Shown: positions 33,727 through 44,661, counted from the first letter of the stretch. The stretch: DNA of 64,000 nt from Canna indica (GCA_034359265.1 CP136897.1:36071501-36135500), one strand, 5' to 3'. Notes: a model not told the origin generated them from the sequence alone. Program-made: numbers and translations.

Positions 33727-34092
33727 TTTTTTTACTACCTATTTGATTGCACGACGAGATAATTTTTTTTACCAATCTTTCTAACCAAACGTTAAGGACG
33801 GACGACGTCGTCGCCATAAATCGTGGCTGTCGATCGCCCGCGCGGGGCCCGCCGCAACCTCTACGGCTGGCTCGATCGACCAACCGATCCGAAAAATTAA
33901 AATTTGTAAATAAATAAGAAAAATAACATTTCAATTATTATTTTTCGTTTAAAACGAGCGTAACTCCGTCCATTATTGTTCGATTTCAGCTTTTCACGTG
34001 GCGCTGAAAGGCACGCGAAGAGACGAAGAAAATGACCCCGAGTTGCCCCACGGACGCTCACCCTTATTAGCCGACGATCAGAAGTGCATAAC

Positions 34093-34211
34093 GGGTGCGA
34101 TCATACTAGCACTAACGCACCGTATCCCATCAGAACTCCGAAGTTAAGCGTGCTTGCGCGAGAGTGGTACAAGGATGGGTGACCCCTTGGGAAGTCCTCG
34201 CGTTGCATCTT
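34093..34211 (+). rRNA. 5S rRNA: 5S rRNA gene, unit 72 (65C/74G haplotype)
   Basis: Complete copy with C15T, G31T, G65C, A74G, T79A, C95T, T109C, C116T. Confidence 0.94.
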
Positions 34212-34576
34212 TTTTTTACTACCTATTTGATTGCACGACGAGATCATTTTTTTTACCAATCTTTCTAACCAAACGTTAAGGACGGACGACATCGTAGCCA
34301 TGAAATTTGGCTGTCGATCGCCCGCGCGGGGCCCGCTGCAACCTCTACGGCCGGCTCGATCGACCAACCGACCCGAAAAATTTAAATTTTTAAATAAATA
34401 ATAAAAATAACATTTCAATTATTATTTTTCGTTTAAAACGGGCGTAACTCCGTGCATTATTGACCGATTTCAGCTTTTCACGTCGCGCTAAAAGGCGCGC
34501 GAAGAGACGAAGAAAATGACCCCGAGCTGTCCCTCAGACGCTCACCCTTATTAGCCGACGATCAGAAGTGCTTGAT

Positions 34577-34695
34577 GCGTGCGATCATACCAGCACTAAC
34601 GCACCGAATCCCATCAGAACTCCGAAGTTAAGCGTGCTTGGGCGAGAGTAGTACTAGGATGGGTGACCCCCTGGCAAGTCCTCGTGTTGCACTTG
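34577..34695 (+). rRNA. 5S rRNA: 5S rRNA gene, unit 73
   Basis: Complete copy with G2C, G31A, G99C, C117T. G99C (CTGGCAAG) marks a short-lived local lineage, units 73, 74 and 77. Confidence 0.95.
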
Positions 34696-35061
34696 TTTTT
34701 TTACTACCTATTTGATTGCACGACGAGATCATATTTTTTACCAATCTTTCTAACCAAACGTTAAGGACGAACGACGTCGTCGACATAAAATTTGGCTGTC
34801 GATCGCCCGCGCGGGGCCCGTCGCAACCTCTACGGCCGGCTCGATCGACCGACTGACCCGAAAAATTAAAATTTGTAAATAGATAAGAAAAATAACATTT
34901 CAAATATTATTTGTCGATTAAAACGGGCGTAACTCCGTGCATTATTGACCGATTTCAGCTTTTCACGTCGCGCTAAAAGGCGCGCGAAGAGACGAAGAAA
35001 ATGACCCCGAGCTGTCCCTCAGACGCTCATCCACATTAGCCGACGATCAGAAGTGCATGAC

Positions 35062-35180
35062 GGGTGCGATCATACCAGCACTAAGGCACCGAATCCCATC
35101 AGAACTCCGAAGTTAAGCGTGCTTGGGCGAGAGTAGTACTAGGATGGGTGACCCCCTGGCAAGTCCTCGTGTTGCACTTG
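35062..35180 (+). rRNA. 5S rRNA: 5S rRNA gene, unit 74
   Basis: Complete copy with C24G, G31A, G99C, C117T. The upstream region is altered to CATCCACATTAG, damaging the TATA-like element. Confidence 0.95.
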
Positions 35181-35320
35181 TTTTTTTACTACCTATTTTA
35201 TTGCACGACGAGATCATATTTTTTACCAATCTTTCTAACCAAACGTTAAGGACGAACGACGTCGTCGCCATAAATCTTGGCTGTCGATCGCCTGCGCGGG
35301 GCCCGCCGCAACCTCTACGG

Positions 35321-35373
35321 CGAGAGTAGTACTAGGATGGGTGACCCCCTGGGAAGTCCTCGTGTTGCACTTG
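35321..35373 (+). pseudogene. 5'-truncated 5S gene, unit 75
   Basis: The spacer of unit 74 breaks after CCTCTACGG and joins the gene at about position 65-67 (CGAGAGTAG). About 64-66 gene bases are missing, including the A box and all upstream sequence. A GGC is shared by both parents at the joint. The C-box region and a TTG-T7 terminator remain. It should not be transcribed from its own promoter. Confidence 0.94.
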
Positions 35374-35739
35374 TTTTTTTACTACCTATTTGATTGCACG
35401 ACGAGATCATTTTTTTTACCAATCTTTCTAACCAAACGTTAAGGACGAACGACGTCGTCGCCATAAATCTAGGCTGTCGATCGCCCGCGTGGGGCCCGCC
35501 GCAACCTCTACGGCCGGCTCGATCGACCAACCGACCCGAAAAATTAAAAATTTTAAATAAATAAGAAAAATAACATTTCAATTATTATTTTTCGTTTAAA
35601 ACGGGCGTAACTCCGTGCATTATTGTCCGATTTTAGCTTTTCGCGTGGCGCTGAAACGCGCGCGAAGAGACGAAGAAAATGACCCCGAGTTGTCCCTCGG
35701 ACGCTCACCCTTATTAGCCGACGATCAGAAGTGCATGAC

Positions 35740-35858
35740 GGGTGCGATCATACTAGCACTAACGCTCCAGATTCCATCAGAACTCCGAAGTTAAGCGTGA
35801 TTGCGTGAGAGTGGTACTAGGATGGGTGACCCCTCGGGAAGTCCTCGCGTTGCACCTT
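35740..35858 (+). rRNA. 5S rRNA: 5S rRNA gene, unit 76 (65C/74G haplotype)
   Basis: Diverged copy: C15T, A27T, G30A, C34T, C61A, G65C, C67T, A74G, C95T, T96C, T109C. Confidence 0.92.
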
Positions 35859-36225
35859 TTTTTTTTACTACCTATTTGATTGCACGACGAGATCATTTTT
35901 TTTAGCAATCTTTCTAACCAAACGTTAAGGACGGACGACGTCGTCGCCATAAATCTTGGCTTTCGATCGCCCGCGCGGGGCCCGCCGCAACCTCTACGGC
36001 CGGCTCGATCGATCAACCGACCCGAAAAATTAAAATTTGTAAATAAATAAGAAAAATAATATTTCAATTATTATTTTTCGTTTAAAACGGGCGTAACACT
36101 GTGCATTATTGTTCGATTTCAGCTTTTCACATGGTGCTGAAAGGCGCACGAAGAGACGAAGAAAATGACCCCGAGCTGTCCCTCGGACGCTCACCCTTAT
36201 TAGCCGACGATCAGAAGTGCATGAC

Positions 36226-36344
36226 GGGTGCGATCATACCAGCACTAACGCACCGAATCCCATCAGAACTCCGAAGTTAAGCGTGCTTGGGCGAGAGTAG
36301 TACTAGGATGGGTGACCCCCTGGCAAGTCCTCGTGTTGCACTTG
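36226..36344 (+). rRNA. 5S rRNA: 5S rRNA gene, unit 77
   Basis: Complete copy with G31A, G99C, C117T. It is the 1,164 bp repeat of unit 74. Confidence 0.96.
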
Positions 36345-36484
36345 TTTTTTTACTACCTATTTGATTGCACGACGAGATCATTTTTTTTACCAATCTTTCT
36401 AACCAAACGTTAAGGACGAATGACGTCGTCGCCATAAATCTTGGTTGTCGATCGCCCGCGCGGGGCCCGCCGCAACCTCTACGG

Positions 36485-36537
36485 CGAGAGTAGTACTAGG
36501 ATGGGTGACCCCCTGGGAAGTCCTCGTGTTGCACTTG
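36485..36537 (+). pseudogene. 5'-truncated 5S gene, unit 78
   Basis: Same joint as unit 75 (CTCTACGGCGAGAGTAG), 1,164 bp downstream. Only gene positions from about 67 onward survive. The identical breakpoint shows that it was copied together with its neighbours and is not an independent deletion. Confidence 0.94.
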
Positions 36538-36902
36538 TTTTTTTACTACCTATTTGATTGCACGACGAGATCATTTTTTTTACCAATCTTTCTAACCAAA
36601 CGTTAAGGACGAACGACATCGTCGCCATAAATCTTGGCTGTCGATCGCCCGCGCGAGGCCCGCCGCAACCTCTACGGCCGGCTAGATCGACCAACCGACC
36701 CGAAAAATTAAAATTTGTAAATAAATAAGAAAAATAACATTTCAATTATTATTTTTCGTTAAAACGGGCGTAACTCCATGCATTATTGTTCGATTTCAGC
36801 TTTTCACGTGGCGCTGAAACGCGCACGAAGAGACGAAGAAAATGACCCCGAGTTGTACCTCGGACGCTCACCCTTATTAGCCGACGATCAGAAGTGCATG
36901 AC

Positions 36903-37021
36903 GGGTGCGATCATACTAGCACTAACGCACCGGATTCCATCAGAACTCCGAAGTTAAGCGTGCTTGCACGAGAGTGGTACTAGGATGGGTGACCCCTTGG
37001 GAAGTCCTCGTGTTGCACCTT
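36903..37021 (+). rRNA. 5S rRNA: 5S rRNA gene, unit 79 (65C/74G haplotype)
   Basis: Complete copy with C15T, C34T, G65C, G66A, A74G, C95T. It is the counterpart of unit 76 (shared C34T). Confidence 0.95.
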
Positions 37022-37386
37022 TTTTTTTTACTACCTATTTGATTGCACGACGAGATCATTTATTTTACCAATTTTCTAACCAAACGTTAAGGACAGACGA
37101 CGTCATCGCCATAAATCTTGGCTTTCGATCGCCCGCGAGGGGCCCGCCGCAACCTCTAAAGCGGGCTCGATCGACCTACCGACCCAAAAAATTAAAATTT
37201 GTAAATAAATAAGAAAAATAACATTTCAATTATTATTTCTCGTTTAAAACGGGCGTAACTCCGTGCATTATTATCCGATTTCAGCTTTTCACGTGGCGCT
37301 AAAAGGCGCGCGAGGAGACGAAGAAAATGACCCCGAGCTATACCTCGGACCTCACCCTTATTAGCCGACGATCAGAAGTGCACGAC

Positions 37387-37505
37387 GGGTGCGATCATAC
37401 CAGCACTAACGCCCCGGATCCCATCAGAACTCTGAAGTTAAGCGTGTTTGGGCGAGAGTAGTACTAGGATGGGTGAACCCCTGGGAAGTCCTCGTGTTGC
37501 ATCTT
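37387..37505 (+). rRNA. 5S rRNA: 5S rRNA gene, unit 80
   Basis: Complete copy with A27C, C47T, C61T, C91A, C116T. The terminator is T5-A-T3. Confidence 0.95.
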
Positions 37506-37871
37506 TTTATTTACTACCTATTTGATAGCACGACGAGATTATTTTTTTTACCAATCTTTCTAACCAAACGTTAAGGACGGACGACGTCGTCGACATAAAA
37601 TTTGGCTGTCGATCGCCCGCGCGGGGCCCGCCGCAACCTCTACGGCTGGCTCGATCGACCAACCGACCCGAAAAATTAAAATTTGTAAATAAATAAGAAA
37701 AATAACATTTCAATTATTATTTTTCGTTTAAAACGAGCATAACTCCGTGCATTATTGTCCGATTTCAGCTTTTCACGTTGCGCTAAAAGGCGCGCGAAGA
37801 GACGAAGAAAATGACCCCGAGCTATCCCTCGGACGCTCACCCTTATTAGCCGACGATCAGAAGTGCATGAC

Positions 37872-37990
37872 GGGTGCGATCATACCAGCACCAACGCACC
37901 GGATCCCATCAGAACTCCGCAGTCAAGCGTGCTTGGGCGAGAGTAGTACTAGGATGGGTGCCCCCCTGGGAAGTCCTCGTGTTGCACCTT
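37872..37990 (+). rRNA. 5S rRNA: 5S rRNA gene, unit 81
   Basis: Complete copy with T21C, A49C, T53C, A90C. The CCGCAGTCAAGCG core (A49C with T53C) recurs in units 86, 88 and 93. Confidence 0.95.
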
Positions 37991-38356
37991 TTTTTTTACT
38001 ACCTATTTGATTGCTCGACGAGATCATTTTTTTTACCAATCTTTCTAACCAAACGTTAAGGACGGACGACGTCGTCGACATAAAATTTGGCTGTCGATCG
38101 CCCGCGCGGGGCCCGCCGCAACCTCTACGGCCGGCTCGATCGACCAACCGACCCGAAAAATTAAAATTCGTAAATAAATAAGAAAAATAACATTTCAATT
38201 ATTATTTTTCGTTTAAAACGGGCGTAACTCCGTGCATTATTGTCCGATTTCAGCTTTTCATGTGGCGCTAAAAGGAGCGCGAAGAGACGAAGAAAATGAC
38301 CACGAGCTATCCCTCAGACGCTCACCCTTATTAGCCGACGATCAGAAGTGCACGAC

Positions 38357-38475
38357 GGGTGCGATCATACCAGCACTAACGCACCGGATTCCATCAGAAC
38401 TCCGAAGTTAAGCGTGCTTGGGCGAGAGTAGTACTAGGATGGGTGATCCCCTGCGAAGTCCTCGTGTTGCACCTT
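38357..38475 (+). rRNA. 5S rRNA: 5S rRNA gene, unit 82
   Basis: Complete copy with C34T, C91T, G98C. Confidence 0.96.
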
Positions 38476-38841
38476 TTTTTTTACTACCTATTTGATTGCA
38501 CGACGAGATCATTTTTTTTACCAATCTTTCTAACCAAACGTTAAGGACGGACGACATCGTCGACATAAAATTTGGTTGTCGATCGCCCGGACGGAGCCCG
38601 CCGCAACCTCTACGGCCGGCTCGATCGACCAACCGACCCGAAAAATTAAAATTTGTAAATAAATAATAAAAATAACATTTCAATTATTATTTTTCGTTTA
38701 AAACGGGCGTAACTCCGTGCATTATTGTCCGATTTCAGCTTTTCACGTGGCGCTAAAAGGAGCGCGAAGGGACGAAGAAAATGACCCCGAGCTATCCCTC
38801 GGACGCTCACCCTTATTAGCCGACGATCAGAAGTGCATGAT

Positions 38842-38960
38842 GGGTGCGATCATACTAGCACTAACGCACCGGATCCCATCAGAACTCCGAAGTTAAGCGT
38901 GCTTGGGCGACAGTAGTACTAGGATTGGTGATCCCCTGGGAAGTCCTCGTGTTGCACCTT
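38842..38960 (+). rRNA. 5S rRNA: 5S rRNA gene, unit 83
   Basis: Complete copy with C15T, G70C, G85T, C91T. Two changes fall in the C box. Confidence 0.95.
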
Positions 38961-39326
38961 TTTTTTTACTACCTATTTGATTGCACGACGAGATCATTTT
39001 TTTTACCAATCTTTCTAACCAAACGTTAAGGACGGCCGACGTCGTCGACATAAAATTTGGCTATCGATAGCCCGCGTGGGGCCCGCCGCAACCTCTACGG
39101 CCGGCTCAATCGACCAACCGACCCGAAAAATTAAAATTTGTAAATAAATAAGAAAAATAACATTTCAATTATTATTTTTCGTTTAAAACGGGCGTAACTT
39201 TGTGCATTATTGTCCGATTTCATCTTTTCACGTGCCGCTAAAACACGCGCGAAGAGACGAAGAAAATGACCCCGAGCTATCCCTCGGACGCTCACCCATA
39301 TTAGCCGACGATCAGAAGTGCAAGAC

Positions 39327-39445
39327 AGGTGCTATCATACCAGGACTAACGCACTGGATCCCATCAGAACTCCGAAGTTAATGGTGCTTGGGCGAGAGTA
39401 GTACTAGGATGGGTGACCGCCTGGGAAGTCCTCGTGTTGCACCTT
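39327..39445 (+). rRNA. 5S rRNA: 5S rRNA gene, unit 84
   Basis: Complete copy with G1A, G7T, C18G, C29T, G56T, C57G, C93G. It opens the 2,425 bp five-unit repeat; units 89 and 94 are its counterparts. Confidence 0.94.
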
Positions 39446-39811
39446 TTTTTTTACTACCTATTTGATTGCACGACGAGATCATTTTTTTTACCAATCTTTC
39501 TAACCAAACGTTAAGGACGGACGACGTCATCGACATAAAATTTGGCTGTCGATCGCCCGCGCGGGGCCCGCCGCAACCTCTACGGCCGGCTCGATCGACC
39601 AACCGACCCGAAAAATTAAAATTTGTAAATAAATAAGAAAAATAACATTTCAATTATTATTTTTCGTTTAAAAAGAGCGTAACTCCGTGCATTATTGTCC
39701 GATTTCAGCTTTTCACGTGGCGCTAAAAGGCGCGCGTGGAGACGAAGAAAATGACCCCGAGCTATCCCTCGGACGCTCACCCTTATTAGCCGACGATCAG
39801 AAGTGCACGAC

Positions 39812-39930
39812 GGGTGCGATCATACCAGCACTAACGCACCGGATCCCATCAGAACTCCGAAGTTAAGCGTGCTTGGGCGAGAGTAGTACTAGGATGGGTG
39901 AACCCTTGGGAAGTCCTTGTGTTGCATCTT
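39812..39930 (+). rRNA. 5S rRNA: 5S rRNA gene, unit 85
   Basis: Complete copy with C91A, C95T, C107T, C116T. Its spacer is used below as the reference spacer. Confidence 0.96.
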
Positions 39931-39937
39931 TTTTTTT
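39929..39937 (+). terminator. Pol III T-run terminator (reference copy)
   Basis: A run of nine T directly follows GTTGCATC of unit 85. Runs of four or more T on the sense strand terminate RNA polymerase III. Most units have T8-T10 here. Confidence 0.9.
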
Positions 39938-39966
39938 ACTACCTATTTGATTGCACGACGAGATCA

Positions 39967-39974
39967 TTTTTTTT
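39967..39974 (+). terminator. Second T8 run in the spacer (possible backup terminator)
   Basis: GATCA followed by T8 and ACC lies about 38 bp beyond the first T run. It is present, with 7-8 T, in nearly every unit. It could stop read-through transcripts; that role is inferred. Confidence 0.6.
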
Positions 39975-40004
39975 ACCAATCTTTCTAACCAAACGTTAAG
40001 GACG

Positions 40005-40016
40005 GACGACGTCGTC
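40005..40016. promoter_or_regulatory. 12 bp palindrome GACGACGTCGTC (reference copy)
   Basis: A perfect palindrome centred on GACGTC, the C-box type ACGT core bound by plant bZIP factors. It is kept in most spacers; frequent decayed forms are GACGACATCGTC and GATGACGTCGTC, both losing CpG steps. Function is unknown. Confidence 0.5.
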
Positions 40017-40075
40017 GACATAAAATTTTGCTGTCGATCGCCCGTGCGGGGCCCGCCGCAACCTCTACGGCCGGC

Positions 40076-40083
40076 TCGATCGA
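40076..40083. other. Palindrome TCGATCGA (reference copy)
   Basis: An eight-base palindrome between the GC-rich block and the A/T-rich stretch, present in most spacers. No function can be assigned. Confidence 0.5.
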
Positions 40084-40198
40084 CCAACCGACCCGAAAAA
40101 TTAAAATTTGTAAATAAATAAGAAAAATAACATTTCAATTATTATTTTTCGTTTAAAACGGGCGTAACTCCGTGCATTATTGTCCGATTTCAGCTTTT

Positions 40199-40204
40199 CA
40201 CGTG
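40199..40204. promoter_or_regulatory. G-box CACGTG (reference copy)
   Basis: The sequence TTTTCACGTGGCGC carries a perfect G-box hexamer, a recognition site of plant bHLH and bZIP factors, about 98 bp before the next gene. It is present in most units. Variants such as CACGTC in units of 35-45 kb lose it. Whether it acts on 5S transcription is unknown. Confidence 0.5.
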
Positions 40205-40241
40205 GCGCTAAAAGGCGCGCGAAGTGACGAAGAAAATGACC

Positions 40242-40257
40242 CCGAGCTATCCCTCGG
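40242..40257 (+). other. Small inverted repeat CCGAG..CTCGG
   Basis: CCGAG and CTCGG are separated by six bases (CTATCC). The inverted repeat is kept in CCGAGCT-type spacers. It is lost in the alternative spacer class (CCCCCGAACTC) and in subtype a (CCCTTGAACG), so it is not universal. Confidence 0.5.
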
Positions 40258-40267
40258 ACGCTCACCC

Positions 40268-40274
40268 TTATTAG
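40268..40274 (+). promoter_or_regulatory. TATA-like element TTATTAG upstream of unit 86
   Basis: TTATTAG begins at -29 relative to the gene. In Arabidopsis 5S genes a TATA-like motif near -28 and a C at -1 support transcription; both positions are matched here. The element is nearly invariant across the array. Exceptions are TTATTTG in subtype b, and isolated changes before units 58, 74 and 116. Confidence 0.7.
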
Positions 40275-40296
40275 CCGACGATCAGAAGTGCATGAC

Positions 40297-40415
40297 GGGT
40301 GCGATCATACCAGCACTAACGCACCGGATCCCATCAGAACTCCGCAGTCAAGCGTGCTTGGGCGAGAGTAGTACTCGGATGGGTGACCCCCTGGGAAGTC
40401 CTCGTGTTGCACCTT
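40297..40415 (+). rRNA. 5S rRNA: 5S rRNA gene, unit 86
   Basis: Complete copy with A49C, T53C, A80C. Confidence 0.96.
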
Positions 40416-40781
40416 TTTTTTTACTACCTATTTGATTGCACGACGAGATCATTTTTTTTACCAATCTTTCTAACCAAACGTTAAGGACGGACGACGTCGT
40501 CGACATAAAATTTGGCTGTCGATCGCCCACGCGGGTCCCGCCGCAACCTCTACGGCCGGCTCGATCGACCGACTGACCCGAAAAATTAAAATTTGTAAAT
40601 AGATAAGAAAAATAACATTTCAAATATTATTTTTCGATTAAAACGGGCGTAACTCCGTGCATTATTGACCGATTTCAGCTTTTCACGTCGCGCTAAAAGG
40701 CGCGCGAAGAGACGAAGAAAATGACCCCGAGCTATCCCTCGGACGCTCACCCTTATTAGCCGACGATCAGAAGTGCATGAC

Positions 40782-40900
40782 GGGTGCGATCATACCAGCA
40801 CTAACGCAACGGTTCCCATCAGAACTCCGAAGTTAAGCGTGCTAGGGCGAGAGTAGTACTAGGAGGGGTGACCCCATGGGAAGTACTCGTGTTGCACCTT
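40782..40900 (+). rRNA. 5S rRNA: 5S rRNA gene, unit 87
   Basis: Complete copy with C28A, A32T, T63A, T84G, C95A, C104A. T84G (AGGAGGGGTG) hits the C box. The downstream run ends ACCACC instead of ACTACC. Confidence 0.95.
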
Positions 40901-41266
40901 TTTTTTTACCACCTATTTGATTGCACGACGAGATCATTTTTTTTACCAATCTTTCTAACCAAACGTTAAGGACGGACGGCGTCGTCGACATAAAATTTGG
41001 CTGTCGATCGCCCGCGCGGGGCCCGCCGCAACCTCTACGGCCGGCTCGATCGACCAACCGACCCGAAAAAATAAAATTTGTAAATAAATATGAAATATAA
41101 CCTTTCAATTATTATTTTTCGTTTAAAACGGGCGTAACTCCGTGCATTATTGTCTGATTTCAGCTTTTCAAGTGGCGCTAAAAGGCGCGCGAAGAGACGA
41201 AGAAAATGACCCCGAGCTATCCCTCGGACGCTCACCCTTATTAGCCGACGATCAGAAGTGCATGAT

Positions 41267-41385
41267 GGGTGCGATCATACCAGCACTAACGCACCGGATC
41301 CCATCAGAACTCCGCAGTCAAGCGTGCTTGGGCGAGAGTAGTACTAGGATGGGTGACCCCCTGGGAAGTCCTCGTGTTGCACCTT
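41267..41385 (+). rRNA. 5S rRNA: 5S rRNA gene, unit 88
   Basis: Complete copy with A49C and T53C. It is the last unit of the first 2,425 bp block. Confidence 0.97.
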
Positions 41386-41751
41386 TTTTTTTACTACCTA
41401 TTTGATTGCACGACGAGATCATTTTTTTTACCAATCTTTCTAACCAAACGTTAAGGACGGACGACGTCGTCGACATAAAATTTGGCTGTCGATCGCCCGT
41501 GCGGGGCCCGCCGCAACCTCTACGGCCGGCTCGATCGACCAACCGACCTGAAAAATTAAAATTTGTAAATAAATAAGAAAAATAACATTTCAAATATTAT
41601 TTTTCGATTAAAACGGGCGTAACTCCGTGCATTATTGTCCGATTTCAGCTTTTCACGTCGCGCTAAAAGGCGCGCGAAGAGACGAAGAAAATGACACCGA
41701 GCTATCCCTCGGACGCTCACCCTTATTAGCCGACGATCAGAAGTGCATGAC

Positions 41752-41870
41752 GGGTGCGATCATACCAGGACTAACGCACTGGATCCCATCAGAACTCCGA
41801 AGTTAATGGTGCTTGGGCGAGAGTAGTACTAGGATGGGTGACCGCCTGGGAAGTCCTCGTGTTGCACCTT
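41752..41870 (+). rRNA. 5S rRNA: 5S rRNA gene, unit 89
   Basis: Complete copy with C18G, C29T, G56T, C57G, C93G. It is the counterpart of unit 84 with an intact 5' end. Confidence 0.95.
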
Positions 41871-42236
41871 TTTTTTTACTACCTATTTGATTGCACGACG
41901 AGATCATTTTTTTTACCAATCTTTCTAACCAAACGTTAAGGACGGACGATGTCATCGACATAAAATTTGGCCGTCGATCGCCCGCGCGGGGCCCGCCGCA
42001 ACCTCTACGGCCGACTCGATCGACCAACCGACCCGAAAAATTAAAATTTGTAAATAAATAAGAAAAATAACATTTCAATTATTATTTTTCGTTTAAAACG
42101 AGCGTAACTCCGTGCATTATTGTCCGATTTCAGCTTTTCACGTGGCGCTAAAAGGCGCGCGAGGAGACGAAGAAAATGACCCCGAGCTATCCCTCGGACG
42201 CTCACCCTTATTAGCTGACGATCAGAAGTGCACGAC

Positions 42237-42355
42237 GGGTGCGATCATTCCCGCACTAACGCACCGGATCCCACCAGAACTCCGAAGTTAAGCGTGCTTG
42301 AGCGAGAGTAGTACTAGGATGGGTGAACCCCTGGGAAGTCCTCGTGTTGCATCTT
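42237..42355 (+). rRNA. 5S rRNA: 5S rRNA gene, unit 90
   Basis: Complete copy with A13T, A16C, T38C, G65A, C91A, C116T. It shares A13T, T38C, G65A with units 95 and 103. Confidence 0.95.
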
Positions 42356-42721
42356 TTTTTTTACTACCTATTTGATTGCACGACGAGATCATTTTTTTTA
42401 CCAATCTTTCTAACCAAACGTTAAGGACGGACGACGTCGTCGACATAAAATTTGGCTGTCGATCGCCCGTGCGGGGCCCGCCGCAACCTCTACGGCCGGC
42501 TCGATCGACCAACCGACCCGAAAAATTAAAATTTGTAAATAAATAAGAAAAATAACATTTCAATTATTATTTTTCGTTTAAAACGGGCGTAACTCCGTGC
42601 ATTATTGTCCGATTTCAGCTTTTCACGTGGCGCTAAAAGGCGCGCGAAGTGACGAAGAAAATGACCCCGAGCTATCCCTCGGACGCTCACCCTTATTAGC
42701 CGACGATCAGAAGTGCATGAC

Positions 42722-42840
42722 GGGTGCGATCATACCAGCACTAACGCACCGGATCCCATCAGAACTCCGTAGTCAAGCGTGCTTGGGCGAGAGTAGTACT
42801 AGGATGGGTGACCCCCTGGGAAGTCCTCGTGTTGCACCTT
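42722..42840 (+). rRNA. 5S rRNA: 5S rRNA gene, unit 91
   Basis: Complete copy with A49T and T53C. It is the counterpart of unit 86. Confidence 0.96.
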
Positions 42841-43206
42841 TTTTTTTACTACCTATTTGATTGCACGACGAGATCATTTTTTTTACCAATCTTTCTAACC
42901 AAACGTTAAGGACGGACGACGTCGTCGACATAAAATTTGGCTGTCGATCGCCCACGCGGGTCCCGCCGCAACCTCTACGGCCGGCTCGATCGACCGACTG
43001 ACCCGAAAAATTAAAATTTGTAAATAGATAAGAAAAATAACATTTCAAATATTATTTTTCGATTAAAACGGGCGTAACTCCGTGCATTATTGACCGATTT
43101 CAGCTTTTCACGTCGCGCTAAAAGGCGCGCGAAGAGACGAAGAAAATGACCCCGAGCTATCCCTCGGACGCTCACCCTTATTAGCCGACGATCAGAAGTG
43201 CATGAC

Positions 43207-43325
43207 GGGTGCGATCATACCAGCACTAACGCAACGGTTCCCATCAGAACTCCGAAGTTAAGCGTGCTAGGGCGAGAGTAGTACTAGGAGGGGTGACCCC
43301 ATGGGAAGTACTCGTGTTGCACCTT
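43207..43325 (+). rRNA. 5S rRNA: 5S rRNA gene, unit 92
   Basis: Complete copy with C28A, A32T, T63A, T84G, C95A, C104A, identical in its changes to unit 87. Confidence 0.95.
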
Positions 43326-43691
43326 TTTTTTTACCACCTATTTGATTGCACGACGAGATCATTTTTTTTACCAATCTTTCTAACCAAACGTTAAGGACGG
43401 ACGGCGTCGTCGACATAAAATTTGGCTGTCGATCGCCCGCGCGGGGCCCGCCGCAACCTCTACGGCCGGCTCGATCGACCAACCGACCCGAAAAAATAAA
43501 ATTTGTAAATAAATAAGAAATATAACATTTCAATTATTATTTTTCGTTTAAAACGGGCGTAACTCCGTGCATTATTGTCTGATTTCAGCTTTTCAAGTGG
43601 CGCTAAAAGGCGCGCGAAGAGACGAAGAAAATGACCCCGAGCTATCCCTCGGACGCTCACCCTTATTAGCCGACGATCAGAAGTGCATGAT

Positions 43692-43810
43692 GGGTGCGAT
43701 CATACCAGCACTAACGCACCGGATCCCATCAGAACTCCGCAGTCAAGCGTGCTTGGGCGAGAGTAGTACTAGGATGGGTGACCCCCTGGGAAGTCCTCGT
43801 GTTGCACCTT
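43692..43810 (+). rRNA. 5S rRNA: 5S rRNA gene, unit 93
   Basis: Complete copy with A49C and T53C, as in unit 88. Confidence 0.97.
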
Positions 43811-44176
43811 TTTTTTTACTACCTATTTGATTGCACGACGAGATCATTTTTTTTACCAATCTTTCTAACCAAACGTTAAGGACGGACGACGTCGTCGACA
43901 TAAAATTTGGCTGTCGATCGCCCGCGCGGGGCCCGCCGCAACCTCTACGGCCGGCTCGATCGACCAACCGACCTGAAAAATTAAAATTTGTAAATAAATA
44001 AGAAAAATAACATTTCAAATATTATTTTTCGATTAAAACGGGCGTAACTCCGTGCATTATTGTCCGATTTCAGCTTTTCACGTCGCGCTAAAAGGCGCGC
44101 GAAGAGACGAAGAAAATGACACCGAGCTATCCCTCGGACGCTCACCCTTATTAGCCGACGATCAGAAGTGCATGAC

Positions 44177-44295
44177 GGGTGCGATCATACCAGGACTAAC
44201 GCACTGGATCCCATCAGAACTCCGAAGTTAATGGTGCTTGGGCGAGAGTAGTACTAGGATGGGTGACCGCCTGGGAAGTCCTCGTGTTGCACCTT
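44177..44295 (+). rRNA. 5S rRNA: 5S rRNA gene, unit 94
   Basis: Complete copy with C18G, C29T, G56T, C57G, C93G. It is the third copy of the unit 84/89 position. Confidence 0.95.
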
Positions 44296-44661
44296 TTTTT
44301 TTACTACCTATTTGATTGCACGACGAGATCATTTTTTTTACCAATCTTTCTAACCAAACGTTAAGGACGGACGATGTCATCGACATAAAATTTGGCCGTC
44401 GATCGCCCGCGCGGGGCCCGCCGCAACCTCTACGGCCGGCTCGATCGACCAACCGACCCGAAAAATTAAAATTTGTAAATAAATAAGAAAAATAACATTT
44501 CAATTATTATTTTTCGTTTAAAACGAGCGTAACTCCGTGCATTATTGTCCGATTTCAGCTTTTCACGTGGCGCTAAAAGGCGCGCGAGGAGACGAAGAAA
44601 ATGACCCCGAGCTATCCCTCGGACGCTCACCCTTATTAGCTGACGATCAGAAGTGCACGAC

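Larger units (their letters stand above)
35062..36225 (+). repeat. Three-gene block with truncated copy, copy 1 (1,164 bp)
   Basis: Units 74, 75 (truncated) and 76. The truncation joint lies 1,164 bp from its twin. Confidence 0.9.
36226..37386 (+). repeat. Three-gene block with truncated copy, copy 2
   Basis: Units 77, 78 (truncated, same joint) and 79. Shared markers are G31A and G99C in units 74/77 and C34T in units 76/79. Confidence 0.9.
39327..41751 (+). repeat. Five-unit higher-order block of 2,425 bp, copy 1
   Basis: Units 84-88. All five genes recur exactly 2,425 bp later. Confidence 0.92.
41752..44176 (+). repeat. Five-unit higher-order block of 2,425 bp, copy 2
   Basis: Units 89-93. 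The next two units (44177 and 44662) continue a third copy before the order changes at 45.1 kb. Confidence 0.92.

Noticed and set aside
40076..40083. TCGATCGA and GGGCCC palindromes as binding or recombination sites.
   Set aside because: Short palindromes are expected in a GC-rich spacer, and no known site is matched with confidence.
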